A DNA stretch of 64,000 nucleotides, taken from assembly GCF_013373865.1 (NCBI RefSeq), contig NC_050476.1, forward strand, positions 14,799,197-14,863,196. Direction: 5' to 3'. The notes beneath the pieces are model-generated. The model worked only from the letters and a program-made list of their open reading frames with translations. It had not been told where the DNA came from and made no database searches. The position numbers were made by a program, and so were the translations under genes. This document shows, piece by piece, positions 35,449 to 46,135 of the stretch (the stretch's first letter is position 1; each line of letters begins with the position of its first letter). The DNA is from Monomorium pharaonis. Taxonomy: Eukaryota > Arthropoda > Insecta > Hymenoptera > Formicidae.

Positions 35449-37467
35449 TACCCCTATAATCATTTCTGCTGTGACAAATGTTGGCAACAGATTCTGTTGC
35501 CAAAAAGGCGACAAATGAGAAACATATCTTGTCATTGCAAACACTATTAGCAGATATTCAGCAAATATTTAGCAACGTCTGTCATCAGAATACAATGACA
35601 AAATAATAGTGAACTGCGGGCAGATTTATTGAAAGTATTGATAACAGATTGACGACAAACACCAAAGTGCAAACAATGTCAGCAAATTGCCTGTAGAAAT
35701 GCAACAACATTTGTGTGTCAAAGTACGCGACAGATTGATACCAGAAATGCAGCAGATCTGTCGAAATGTCAAATTGGCAATAAAAAGTGCGGCACCGTCG
35801 ATAGGCGGCTTATTTTCTCGGGAGTAAAATGCAGTCAACTCGCTACATAAAGACCACTCGCAGCGCGAAGGTAAGCAAAAATTATCTTCCTTCGCTGCGC
35901 CTGCGGAAGAGTCCGATGTGGCGGAGGACCGCTACATTATACTTTTATGATACAGAACTGGTAGTATTTTTATTTTTTTGGAATGAGATTTAACTACAAA
36001 GAAATTTAATGAAATTAATTGCACCTAGAATAGGTAATATACCTGCGATATAAAGGGAGAAAATAGATAGGTCAATTGAGGCCCCCCTATAGGAAATATT
36101 AGATCTCAGCAAACACAGTTACATAACATCAATGTTGGCACAATAAAACGGGAAGTAACACGCAATATAATATGTGCGTTACATGTAACGTCTATGTTAA
36201 TTGTAATTTCCCACTCATACAATGTTATAGTTATATTATATAAATATAACATGTAACTGAGATAAAACATAAATGTTATGCAACGATTATATTTTAATTA
36301 TATGACTGTAATCTTATATTGAGATTAATGGTTTTATTAAATTTGCTATAAATTTGCAGACTAACCTCAATCTTGCAAACTGAATATCTGGAATGATCAA
36401 TTACATATTATTGAAAATAATTACAAAATATAGCTGTACAATATTTTCTACTGCCAAATTGTAAATTTAGTATAAAATTTAATGGAAAAATAAAAAAGAT
36501 TGCCTCGAATAAAATAGATCTTGTGTCTCATGCAGCAAGACACAGCGATAAGACTTCCTTGGGCTTGGTGGATGGTCTGGATCGCGCTGAAACTCAGAAT
36601 CGTCGCACCGTCGCATTAATCACGATCACACTTAACAATTAAGTCAGTACCGCTCGAGTACACCGGCACCATCAGACTCGTTCTGTCAGAACACCGGCAG
36701 CGGATTGCGTCACAAAATGGCACTGCCAAAAGCTTTCTCGCGTAATTTAAATATAATATCAATATAATAGATCTGTATTGCACAATACGAATATTATATA
36801 AAATATTATATAATATCAATATAACTTCAATATAAAATTCGTTATATAAGTGTTGTTATGTTACTATTATTTCAATATTGCGAATAAATAACAAAAAAAT
36901 GTAAAAATTAATATAAAACCGTTATATTGTACTCGGATAACAATCTAGATTGCATTAACATGATTGTAAGGTAACATTTGTTATCTCACATGTTACTTCT
37001 GTGCAATGTTGCGTCTATATTCTGTGTTTGCTGGGATGCTAAGGAGAGGGTTGGGTAAATTATTTAATCTGTTCCTACTCCTGAATTAATAAATCTTCCC
37101 AGGAGATTGCTTACATCGATTCTCAAATAAAATTATAACTGTGATGAAAGAAGAAATGAAAAGATTCGACAAATCTGTTGCCAATCTATCATCATTTATG
37201 AATACAGATCTGTTGCATATTTGGCGCAAATCTGTGAGTTTACGTTGCAACATCTGTTCTCAATTTGCTGCGTGAACTTGTCATTGTATTGCTAGTGACA
37301 GGTCTGCTCTGGTGTTGCACCCAATTTGATATCAGGATTTGATAACAATTTTTGCTTGCAATTGGGGCGCACTCGAGGACACAGTAGGCCATGGTTTTGG
37401 CAGCCTGATTCCGCAAGAAATTTTTAGCAGTTTGCTGACAATTTGGTAGCAAATGGTTAGCTGGGTA
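35449..37467. mobile_element. A-family element with TA TSD, interrupted by T2
   Basis: CCCCTATAATCATTTCTGCTG starts at 35451 and TTAGCTGGG ends at 37465, both flanked by TA (35449-35450 and 37466-37467). Without the T2 insertion it is about 1080 bp, like the copies at 16528 and 60568. The centre includes the TGGCGGAGGACCGC sequence found in the other copies. Confidence 0.8.
36103..37037. mobile_element. T2 element, copy 1, with verified empty site
   Basis: CTCAGCAAACACAG at 36105 and CTGTGTTTGCTGGG ending at 37035 are inverted ends. AT flanks both (36103-36104 and 37036-37037). The A copy at 60568-61636 carries the same site empty (AAATATTAGATGCTAAGG in matching orientation), so the insertion and its 2-bp duplication are confirmed within the window. 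The 931-bp element has no coding frame and contains AT-rich ATATAATATC palindromes. Confidence 0.85.
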
Positions 37468-37586
37468 GTTTACACCGAGCACTTGGTACGCGTATCAAGT
37501 AGTGAATTTAAGCTGATCAGCCAATGATTAAACACATTCACTAGTTATTTATTATTTGATACGCGTACCAAGTGCTCGGTGTAAAC
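37468..37586. mobile_element. X MITE with TA TSD
   Basis: GTTTACACCGAGCACTTGGT at the left and ACCAAGTGCTCGGTGTAAAC at the right form perfect inverted repeats of about 33 bp, flanked by TA. It sits immediately beside the A element and shares its TA. This suggests a Tc1/mariner-type MITE. Confidence 0.75.
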
Positions 37587-37665
37587 TAGTAGAATGAAAC
37601 AAATACACGATATTTATGATCTTGAGACTGTAAAGGTTATTGCGATGTATTATATATGTAAAACA

Positions 37666-37733
37666 TTATGCTAGTTACTTGCTAGTTTGAAGAAAAATGG
37701 CGAACGTGAGAATACCTACTTTTTTAGTGCTCT
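37666..37733. repeat. Dispersed 60-bp repeat (copy 1)
   Basis: CTAGTTTGAAGAAAAATGGC with GAGAATACCTACTTTTTTAG is 90% or more identical by eye to 48466-48533, and an inverted relative lies at 23946-23996. It is followed in both plus-strand copies by AGTGCTCTA. The parent element is unknown. Confidence 0.65.
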
Positions 37734-37800
37734 AATTTTGACAGTGCCAGTTCAGTGCATTGGATGTATGCAGACACCAGTGCATCGTTTTGAAGGGAGC

Positions 37801-38630
37801 GTCCCAGATGCGCACAGTAAATAAACGGACACAGCAGGCTGAGTGAAACGGACACAGTAACAAACGGACACAGACCAAACGGACACAGTAATAAACGGAC
37901 ACAGTAACAAACGGACACCGTAACAAACGGACACAGACCAAATGCGCACAGAGCAAAACGGACACAGTGCGAAACGGACACAGTAACAAACGAACACAGA
38001 CCAAATGCGCACAGAGCGAAACGGACACAGTGCGAAACGGACACAGACCAAATGCGCACGGACCAAATGCACACGGACCAAATGCGTACACTGCACATGC
38101 GCACACTGCACGTGCGCACGGACCAAATGCAATCCATGTACATTGCAAGCAGAGTAAAGTCCACATAGGTTAGCGACTTGGACGGGGTGGGTGCGGGAAG
38201 GGGGCCAAAGGCCCCCCTTGCACCCCTCCGTGTGTGTGTGTGTGTGTGTGTGCGTGCAAAGCATTCACTGCATCACATGGGTTTGCGACTTTCCGTGTAT
38301 GCATTTGGTCTGTGCGCATGTGCAGTGTGCGCATTTGGTCTGTGCGCATGTGCAGTGTGCGCATTTGGTCTGTGTCCGTTTCGCACTGTGTCCGTTTCGC
38401 TCTGTGCGCATTTGGTCTGTGTCTGTTTCGCACTGTGTCCGTTTCGCTCTGTGTGCATTTGGTCTGTGTCCGTTTGTTACTGTGTCCGTTTCGCACTGTG
38501 TCCGTTTGTTACTGTGTCCGTTTCGCACTGTGTCCGTTTATTACTGTGTCCGTTTGGTCTGTGTTTGTTTGTTACTGTGTCCGTTTCACTCAGCTTGCTG
38601 TGTCCGTTTATTACTGTGCGCATCTGGGAC
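37801..38630. mobile_element. O element copy 1: foldback with minisatellite arms
   Basis: The left arm (37801 to about 38150) is a tandem array of 16-bp units such as ACGGACACAGTAACAA with variants (ACAGACCAAATGCGC). The right arm (about 38285-38630) is the same array in opposite orientation. Both outer ends read GTCCCAGATGCGCACAGTAA or its complement. The arms enclose a core (38160-38285) with CGACTTGGACGGGGTGGGTG, a GGGGGCCAAAGGCCCCCC hairpin and a GT run. Open frames in all phases here are repeat artefacts. The design recalls Drosophila Foldback elements, but no target duplication is visible. Confidence 0.7.
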
Positions 38631-39127
38631 TCACTTGTTTTGAATGTTTGGTTTCAAATTCAACAAAATAAGCGGTTAGATAACATCCCAGCGAACACAG
38701 AATATATATAGACGCGACATTGCACAGAAGTAACATGTGAGATAACAAATGTTACCTTACAATCATGTTAATGCAATCTAGATTGTTATCCGAGTACAAT
38801 ATAACGGTTTTATATTAATTTTTACATTTTTTTGTTATTTATTCGCAATATTGAAATAATAGTAACATAACAACACTTATATAACGGATTTTATATTAAA
38901 GTTATATTGATATTATATAATATTTTATATAATATTCGTATTGCGCAATACAGATCTATTATATTGATATTATATTTAAATTACGCGAGAAAGCTTTTGG
39001 CAGTGCCATTTCGTGACGCGATACATATCCGCTGCCGCCCACATAGAAATAAAACCTCCAGTAGACGTCTAATGGACGTCTGCCATGGAAGTATAAACTT
39101 CCAGCGGACGTCCATTAGACGTCCAAT

Positions 39128-39278
39128 ATAGGCCGGTATTCATAGTCGGGTCTTATATTTAAGATCATCTTAAGTACTGTTTTAAGATGCCATCAACCAA
39201 TCACAGAGCCGTATTAGCATCTTAAGACATTGCTTGAGACGATCTTGAAATAAGATTTGACTATGAATACCGGCCATA
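39128..39278. mobile_element. E MITE inserted in B, ATA TSD
   Basis: A 145-bp E element (39131-39275) with GGCCGG / CCGGCC ends is flanked by ATA on both sides (39128-39130 and 39276-39278). Confidence 0.85.
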
Positions 39279-39592
39279 GAGCCATTAGAAATCCACAGTT
39301 CCGCATTGTGGACGTCCATTAGACCTTCATTAGAGGTCGTCAAAGAGATCTATTAGACGTTGTGTGGATCATTAATAGAGGCTTCACGGAGCCTCGATGG
39401 ATGACTGACGGACGTTTCATGGATCATTAGTAGAAGCTTCATGGAACCTCGATAGATGATTGACAAAATAAAAATTTAAAATAAAAATTTTATTTCTTTT
39501 AAATTATTTTTATCAACAGTACATACTAAATTTAGGACAAATTTTTATTAATTAATTAAATTTAAATTATATTATTTTATTTTATTCTTACT

Positions 39593-39665
39593 TGCCTCTG
39601 GTTTTGAACACGGGACCTTAGGATTACGAACCTTGTACTTTATCTGCTATGCCAATTTGACTCAT
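39593..39665 (-). ncRNA. tRNA-like relic (Thr-CGT-like) inside B
   Basis: On the minus strand TGGCATAGCAGATA resembles a tRNA A box, TTCGTAA sits where an anticodon loop would be (CGT), and GTGTTCAAAACC resembles a B box, all at normal tRNA spacing. Stems are imperfect, and no paired acceptor stem can be drawn, so it is not a working tRNA. It may be a tRNA-derived SINE head or a tRNA pseudogene captured by the B element. Confidence 0.45.
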
Positions 39666-40241
39666 CGATATGGGTACTTGTTATTGTCTACATATACATA
39701 TATATATGTTATAAACTGACGCAATTATATTATTTTTTATAAAAGCAATTAAATTTTGCAAAACATATTAAAAATAAATAGCATTAATTTATTTACTTAT
39801 TAATTTTATTGTTAAATTTATCTTTTTCCACAACCTATAATAATTTGATGGAAATTGCGATCTATTTAGCATTAATACTTTGAAGCGTTCAAATGGATAA
39901 TTAGATAATTTTAACTATATAGATCATATATTCTAAGAAAAATTGAATAGTACACTTATTATTCTGTTTTTGTATTCAGTAGATAATAAATTTAGATTTT
40001 GTGCATTTTTTGTGCGCAGTAATTGTAGACAAACCGTTATTTTTGAAAACATCTTTATGATAATTTTTTTTTAATATCAAATGGATTTCTCATTCAGGAT
40101 GTTATAGTGTTGTCTGATTTCTGAATCAACTACGACGCGCATGGACGGCTCAAAAATCGGACAGCATTGTAATATCTTTTATGAGATATTAAGCTGATAT
40201 CATTTAGCTGATATCATAAGGATAACATTTTCAAGAAACTT

Positions 40242-41168
40242 TGTAACGAGTCGTTCCTCCGCTACCGCTAGAGCGGAGGTAAGGCCGTTACCCCCACCTC
40301 GCGCAGGTTCCCTCCGCTCTTCTCGCCTTCCCTCACCACCGAGTGGAGGGTATATAAGCCCTCCACCCGAGACCGGAGTCAGAGCTTCCCCGGCCTGCGA
40401 AGTGAGCAGACCGTTCCTCCTGGCGAACTGAGCCAGGCATCCTCGAGCGCATATTGAGCGCCGTCACCTAACCTAGCGATCCTACCCGGGCACGCAGTGA
40501 GTGCCTTCCCGGCCGCGTATTGAGGGGCCGCACACCGCCACGCTCCGTACTCGAGCTCTCGGCCGCACACTGAGCGGTCGCCGTCGTCCCGACCCGGGGA
40601 CTCCGCACTGAGGAGAAACCGGTGCCGCGACTGTCACCACGCGGGGTGACAACGGCAGCGCGATCGAACAGCTGATGCGCCGATCAGCTGAGACCGGGTA
40701 GCGAACCGCGCCGCCAACCGCACCGCCTTACACGCCGCTGCGCCGCCAGCCAGGCTGGCCACCGTACACCGCCGCGCCGCTAGCACCGGGCCTTAAGGCC
40801 ATATCGCCGCGCCGCACGTCGCACCGCCGCGACCAACCGTAGCGCCGCGATCCGCCGCCATCACCGACTACACGCCGACCGATCGGCCCGCACACCGCAC
40901 AGCCAATCAGGGCATCCCGCCGCACGCAGATACACCGGCATCCGCCGCGACACTGTCGCCAGCACCACGCACACGAATACCTCGCACGACGAGAACACAC
41001 CCGTGTAAATAGTAGCATAAGACATTGTACATAGTAGCATAAGGAATTATTAAATAAACATATTATTATACCGAATACGCCGTCTTCTCATTTATTCGAG
41101 CCCGCCGCCCGGACCCTGAATCCCGCGGCTATCCGTAGCCAATAGGCACACAGGATTCAACGGTTACA
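40242..41168 (+). repeat. 5' LTR of the Gypsy element
   Basis: It begins TGTAACGAG and ends GGTTACA. A TATA box (TATATAA, 40351-40357) lies about 110 bp in and an AATAAA signal is at 41053-41058. The middle is GC-rich with repeated GCGC-x-TTGAG / GCACTGAG units. Frames crossing it are not genes. Confidence 0.95.
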
Positions 41169-41171
41169 AAA

Positions 41172-41194
41172 TGGCGCCCGAACAGGGACTCGAA
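41172..41194 (+). promoter_or_regulatory. Primer binding site, tRNA-Lys type
   Basis: TGGCGCCCGAACAGGGAC lies 3 bases after the 5' LTR. This is the complement of the 3' end of a tRNA-Lys and would prime minus-strand DNA synthesis. Confidence 0.9.
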
Positions 41195-41218
41195 TAAGTG
41201 AGGATACGAACCGCCGCG

Positions 41219-42118
41219 ATGAGACCCGCCGCAATCAAAGTTAACATTGAGAAATACGACGAAACCGCAGCCGAAGACACTAGTGAAGACGATCTCGAAA
41301 CCGTCCTGGGGGAAACTCCCCGCGCACGGCGACGAAAGAAAATGTCGGACACAACGGACCTCCTCGACACCGTCCGCAAGTGGGGCATACAATTTGACGG
41401 CAAGGATGGGGTCGCCTTCCTGGAACGCTTAAAGGACCTCCGCCTAAGCTACGAGCTAACACACGCGCAACTACAGCGGTGCCTGCCACTATTGTTTAAA
41501 GACCAGGCATTGCTGTGGTACCGCAACAACCGAGACGACTGGCATGCATGGGACGACTTTGAACGGAGCTTCCGGCAGTACTTCGCACCCGCCAAGACAA
41601 GATTCGAACTCGAGGCCGAGATCGCCCGCCGCACGCAAGGCACCAACGAGACGGCACGGGAATTCGTGACCGCGCTGCAGACACTCATGCGCAGATACGG
41701 GCGCATGCCACCGGAAGACAGACTCGAGCGGATATATCACAACCTACGGCCGGAGTATCACCTCTACATCCGTAGGACCGATTTTATCGACCTCTCGGGG
41801 ATGCTACGACTCGCCGACGACTACGAGCGCGCCCGCCAGTACGAGCGAAGCTACCAGGTACCGGAAAGATCCAAGGACAAGGCGAAGGCCTCCGCCGCCG
41901 CCATCGCTCCCGCCTATGACCCTCGCGAGTGCTGCTGGGGCTGCGGCCAGCGCGGGCATACCCGCCGATATTGCAAACGACCGCCGAAGCTGTTTTGCTC
42001 TCAGTGCGGCAAAGAAGGGGTGCTGACGCGCAACTGCCACGGCACACCGGGAAACGACAAGCAGGCCGAGGGAACAGAGGGGGGCCCCCGGTCTACCAGC
42101 ACGGACGCCAGCACCTGA
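41219..42118 (+). CDS. gag: Gypsy Gag (capsid and nucleocapsid)
   Basis: The ATG at 41219 (MRPAAIKVNIEKYDET) gives 299 residues to the stop at 42118. An acidic N-terminus and a basic RARRRKK stretch are followed by a capsid-like region with WGIQFDGKDGVAFLERLKDL, LLWYRN, FERSFRQYFAP and ETAREFVTALQTLMRRYG, the usual retrotransposon gag pattern. The C-terminus has one good CCHC knuckle (CWGCGQRGHTRRYC) and a second (CSQCGKEGVLTRNC) in which the His is replaced by Val. Gag packages the element RNA into cytoplasmic particles. It overlaps the start of pol, which lies in the -1 frame, so Gag-Pol would be made by -1 frameshifting. An in-frame extension upstream to 41198 lacks an ATG. Confidence 0.9.
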   Translation: MRPAAIKVNIEKYDETAAEDTSEDDLETVLGETPRARRRKKMSDTTDLLDTVRKWGIQFDGKDGVAFLERLKDLRLSYELTHAQLQRCLPLLFKDQALLWYRNNRDDWHAWDDFERSFRQYFAPAKTRFELEAEIARRTQGTNETAREFVTALQTLMRRYGRMPPEDRLERIYHNLRPEYHLYIRRTDFIDLSGMLRLADDYERARQYERSYQVPERSKDKAKASAAAIAPAYDPRECCWGCGQRGHTRRYCKRPPKLFCSQCGKEGVLTRNCHGTPGNDKQAEGTEGGPRSTSTDAST

Positions 42119-45100
42119 AGAGCCAACTACCGAGCATCAACCCCCGCAACACACCGACCGACCCACGACCACAGGGAAGCATCGAGATCGCTGGCCGCCA
42201 GTACACCGCCTTATTGGACTGCGGGGCCGTCCTATCCTACCTGGCACCAGACACCGCCGAGCAGGTGCGACCATACGCCCGAGTACGATCGATCTCCGCC
42301 GCCGTACACTTGGCCGATGGCCGAACCACCACGATCAAGGAGGAGCTGCACGCCCAGGTCCGAATAGGCCACTACCGTGGATGGCACACGTTCCATGTGC
42401 TGCCAGGCTTGACCTCCGCCGTCATAGCCGGGATAAATCTGCTCCGCAAGGCCGGCTTCCGATGGGACCTACCAGAGATCGCACTATTATCACCGGACGG
42501 CGAGGCGACCGCCGGACTCGCCCCATGCACTCCCGCACAGCAGCAAGAGCTCAAAGCCCTCCTAGGGGAGTACCTACCGAAATTCGAGCAACTGCGCGGC
42601 ACCACACCGCTTACCCAACACCACATACGGCTACACGAGGGACAGGAGCCGATTCGGCAAAGATATCGAACCTTCAATCCCGTTATGCAGAGCATTGTGG
42701 ACAAGGAGATCGACGCGATGCTCAAGGAGGGGCACATCGAACCAACCAGTAGCCCGTGGAACTCCGGAGTCGTCCGGGCAAAGAAAAAGGATGGGAGATA
42801 CCGCTTCTGTATAGACTTCCGGAAGGTAACGAAGTAACCGAGAGAGACGCCTATCCACTTCCGCCGGTTCAACACATACTCGACCAGCTCCGAGAGGCCC
42901 GGTTCCTGTCCACCATCGACCTGAAGAACGGGTACTGGCAGGTCGCACTCCAACCTATGAGCCGACCAATGACCGCCTTCGCCATCCTGGGCAGGGGACA
43001 GTTCCAATTCACCGTCATGCCGTTCGGATTGCATGCTGCTCCGGCCACCTTCCAGCGACTACTTGACCGCGTCATCGGGCCGGACATGGAGCCACGCGCC
43101 TTCGCTTATCTGGACGATATAGTAGTCCTAGGAAAGACGTTCGAAGAACATTTGCGGAACCTACGAGAAGTACTGCAACGGCTGCTGAGGGCCAACCTGA
43201 AGATCAACCCCGACAAGTGCCACTTCGCACGCACTAGCCTCCGATACCTGGGCCACGTCGTCGACCGAGAGGGGCTGAGAACCGACCCGGAAAAAGTGAA
43301 GGCGATAATGGACATCCCGCCGCCCACCTCCCTGCCGGCCCTCCGAAGATTTCTGGGGATGACATCATGGTACCGCCGCTTTATACCGCAAATCGCCACG
43401 ACCGCGGCACCGCTGAACGACCTGCTTAGGAAAGGCAAACGGTGGGAATGGTCGACCCCACAACAACAGGCATTCGAGAATATCAGGAACTGCCTGGCCA
43501 CCGCCCCAGTGCTACAATGCCCGGACTTCTCGGTACCGTTCGTCCTGCAAACCGACGCCAGCGACGCAGGCCTGGGGACAGTCCTCACGCAGAACATCCA
43601 GGGAGAAGAACGAGTTATAGCCTACGCCAGCCGAGCCCTTCGAGCGGCCGAAAGACACTACTCAGCTACCGAGAAGGAATGCCTTGCCGTCGTGTGGGGA
43701 ATCGAGAAGATGCGGCCGTACCTGGAGGGCTACAAATTTACAGTCATCACCGACCACTTCTCACTCAGATGGCTACGGTCCTTGGACAACCCGACGGGCC
43801 GCCTGGCCCGCTGGGCCGTAGCACTGCAGCAGCACGACTTCACCGTCGAATACCGGAAAGGGGCCCTCAACCATGTGCCGGACGCGCTGTCACGCCAGCC
43901 CTTTGAGGAGGGGGAGGAAGAAGAGGAAGGTACCGACGGACAAGACCTGGCAGCCATTTTGCCCTGCAAATGGCACCAGCGGATACTACAGGCCGTACAA
44001 GAAGATCCGCGCAAATACCCGGACTACCAAGTGCAAGGCGACCGCTTATACCGGCACTTTCATGAACGCCACTCAACCGACGAGGACACCGAAACATCCG
44101 CCTGGAAGCTCTGTCTGCCGCTACCGCTGAGGGAGGAGGCGCTGAAGGAATGCCACGACGCCGCTACCGCAGGACATCTAGGAATAATCAAGACCCTCGC
44201 TCGACTGGCGCAGAGATATTACTGGCCAGGGATGTTCCGGCAAGCCGCCAATTACGTGCGACGATGCACAAACTGCCGGGAACACAAGCCCGCACAACGG
44301 CAAACAGCCGGGCTTCTACATCACGCCACCGTCGACGCCCCGAACGTGACCATCGCCATCGACTTGATAGGGCCACTACCGAGGTCATCCGAGGGCCACA
44401 CATGGATACTGGTCTGCCAAGACGTGTTCACCAAGTGGATCACCACCAGGCCTTTACGACAAGCTACCGCTTCCGCCGTCACACGAGCTGTCGAACGAGA
44501 CATCGTCCTCCAACATGGATGCCCGAGAAGAATTATTACAGATAATGGACGGCAATTCGAAAGCTGCGAGTTCCGCGACATGATCACCCAGGCCGGAATC
44601 GAACACCGGAAAACGCCGCCGTACTCGCCCCAATGCAACCCCGTCGAACGGGCTAACAGGATTAAAAACGATGATCGCGCAGTTCATTGGCCAGGATCAC
44701 CGCCAATGGGACCGGCACCTGCCACAGCTAACGTTTGCCGCAAATACAGCTATTCACGAGAGCACGGGATACACGCCGGCAATGTTGACGTATGGACGGG
44801 AACTTACCGCGCCCGGCACGCTACGGGCGAAACACGAACAAACCCTGGGTGACGCACCGACCGACCGACCAACCGCGCGATGTCGAAAGATTCAGCAAAT
44901 GCGCGAACAATTTGAAATCGCCACCCGCCGACAAGAAGAAGCCACGGCAAAACAAGCGCGATATTATAATCTGCGGAGGCGCAACTGGAGGCCGGACATC
45001 GGACAGCACGTCTACCGCCGAGAACACCCGCTGTCGAACGCCCAGGAACATTTTGCGGGCAAATTAGCGCCTCGCTACTCGGGACCGTATACCGTCGACA

Positions 45101-45216
45101 AACACATCTCCCCGGTCATCGTCCGCCTGCGGGATCAGCATGACAAGATCATCGGCACCGCACATGTTAAGGACCTGAAAGACGCCGAAACATCACATGA
45201 CCGGGAGAGTATATAA
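41929..45216 (+). pseudogene. pol: Gypsy Pol: protease, RT, RNase H, integrase; two frame breaks
   Basis: Three open pieces follow each other: 41929-42837, about 42830-44660 and 44671-45216. The first holds an aspartic protease with LLDCG where LLD(S/T)G is usual, plus the start of RT. The frame shifts near 42825, inside the conserved FRKV region. The second has FLSTIDLKNGYWQV, VMPFGLHAAPATFQ and YLDDIVV (RT), QTDASDAGLGTVL (RNase H), the integrase HHCC zinc region (HDAATAGHLG...CTNCREHK) and the DDE residues in IAIDLIGPLP, ITDNGRQF and NPVERANR. A second shift near 44660 lies just after the catalytic Glu. The third has the integrase C-terminus with a YSGPYTV (GPY) motif. The breaks and the Cys in the protease site mean this copy is unlikely to make active enzymes. 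Confidence 0.9.
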
Positions 45217-45252
45217 GGCGCGACGAGCTACGAGAGGAAAACGGCAGTCGAC

Positions 45253-46089
45253 ATGGGGAAGTGCAGGAGCACCCTCCGAGAGCGCCTCGCACGCGCCATC
45301 GCCAGACCACCGCGCATCTCGGTGAGCAGACGGCCTTTCGAGGCAACGGCACGCCCGAAACCACCAGGCGACCAGGCAGCCGGCCAGCCAACCGCCGCCG
45401 TCCGGGAAGCACCCGCACCAACGGCGACCTCAGTCCGACGACCGCCGACCATCCGCCAGCGAACCACCCGCTCGCGGCAAGAACGGCTATACGAGGTAGC
45501 CCCCTCCAGCGCAACCACCGTCCGTCGAGCCGCGCTTCTGGCCACCTTCGGGTCCACCCTCTCGGACCTCGACGACGACGATAGCGAGAACGACGACCAC
45601 GAGGGAACCACCGAGCATACCGCGGCCGTGCCCATGCCGGACATAGCGTCGCTAACGATCACGGGGCCCAGCACGGCACCGCTAGGAACGACCCCAGCGG
45701 CACCGCCGCCCACAACGCTGCCAACGCCGCCACCAACGCCACGGCCCACACCACCACCTACACCGCTGCCAACGACGCCCATGCCGCCGCCGACACAGCC
45801 AGCGCTCCTGCCGATGACGCCGGCGCCGCCGTCAACACCACCCGCTCTGCTACCGGCTCCGGGGTATTTCACCGGACCCCCGCCGCCGGAAGGCATCCCA
45901 GCGACGCCACCGCCGCCCGGACCACCGGTCCCGCCAGCCGTTGCCATCCCCGAGGGACCCTTCCCCGAGGACGCCCTCCGTACCGTGCCGTGGGACCGCA
46001 TCCGTCCGGGACAACGATACCGCCACCACGTACACGGGCATAAAATCATTGTTCGGCGCCGTCGCGACGGGTCATGGCTAGTGAAATAA
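45253..46089 (+). CDS. Proline-rich third ORF of the Gypsy element, unknown role
   Basis: The ATG at 45253, 36 bases after the pol stop, opens 278 residues. The first 100 are basic (RERLARAIARPPR, RRPPTIRQRTTRSRQERL). An acidic patch (SDLDDDDSENDDHEG) follows, then about 110 residues dominated by Pro, Thr and Ala, and a compact C-terminus (PWDRIRPGQRYRHHVHGHKI...RRRRDGSWLVK). There is no signal peptide, transmembrane segment or furin-type envelope arrangement, so it is not an Env glycoprotein. It ends about 35 bases before the polypurine tract. The frame has survived intact while pol has two breaks. I know no named family for it. It could bind nucleic acid or assist particle assembly, or be an accessory protein special to this lineage. 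Confidence 0.7.
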   Translation: MGKCRSTLRERLARAIARPPRISVSRRPFEATARPKPPGDQAAGQPTAAVREAPAPTATSVRRPPTIRQRTTRSRQERLYEVAPSSATTVRRAALLATFGSTLSDLDDDDSENDDHEGTTEHTAAVPMPDIASLTITGPSTAPLGTTPAAPPPTTLPTPPPTPRPTPPPTPLPTTPMPPPTQPALLPMTPAPPSTPPALLPAPGYFTGPPPPEGIPATPPPPGPPVPPAVAIPEGPFPEDALRTVPWDRIRPGQRYRHHVHGHKIIVRRRRDGSWLVK

Positions 46090-46125
46090 AGTAAAGTTCT
46101 TTTGTACATATGGACAGGGTCTGCC

Positions 46126-46135
46126 GAGAGGGAGG
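46126..46135 (+). promoter_or_regulatory. Polypurine tract
   Basis: GAGAGGGAGG lies directly before the 3' LTR and is the expected primer for plus-strand synthesis. Confidence 0.85.

Noticed and set aside
37724..38711. Long Cys/Val- or Asn/Gly/His-rich open frames on both strands
   Set aside because: They arise from 16-bp tandem units open in several phases; no start context or conserved domain supports a protein.
39593..39665. Functional tRNA gene
   Set aside because: The anticodon stem is mismatched and no acceptor stem can be formed.
40379..41018. Minus-strand frames in the LTR (also at 46273-46912)
   Set aside because: Identical frames in both LTRs caused by high GC content; the LTR is non-coding.
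45253..46089. Envelope gene of an errantivirus
   Set aside because: No signal peptide, transmembrane segment, cysteine pattern or cleavage site; the protein is proline-rich and charged.
45228..46109. 293-codon Gly/Val-rich minus-strand frame
   Set aside because: Shadow of the GC-rich, proline-rich plus-strand ORF; composition is the complement of Pro/Thr codons.
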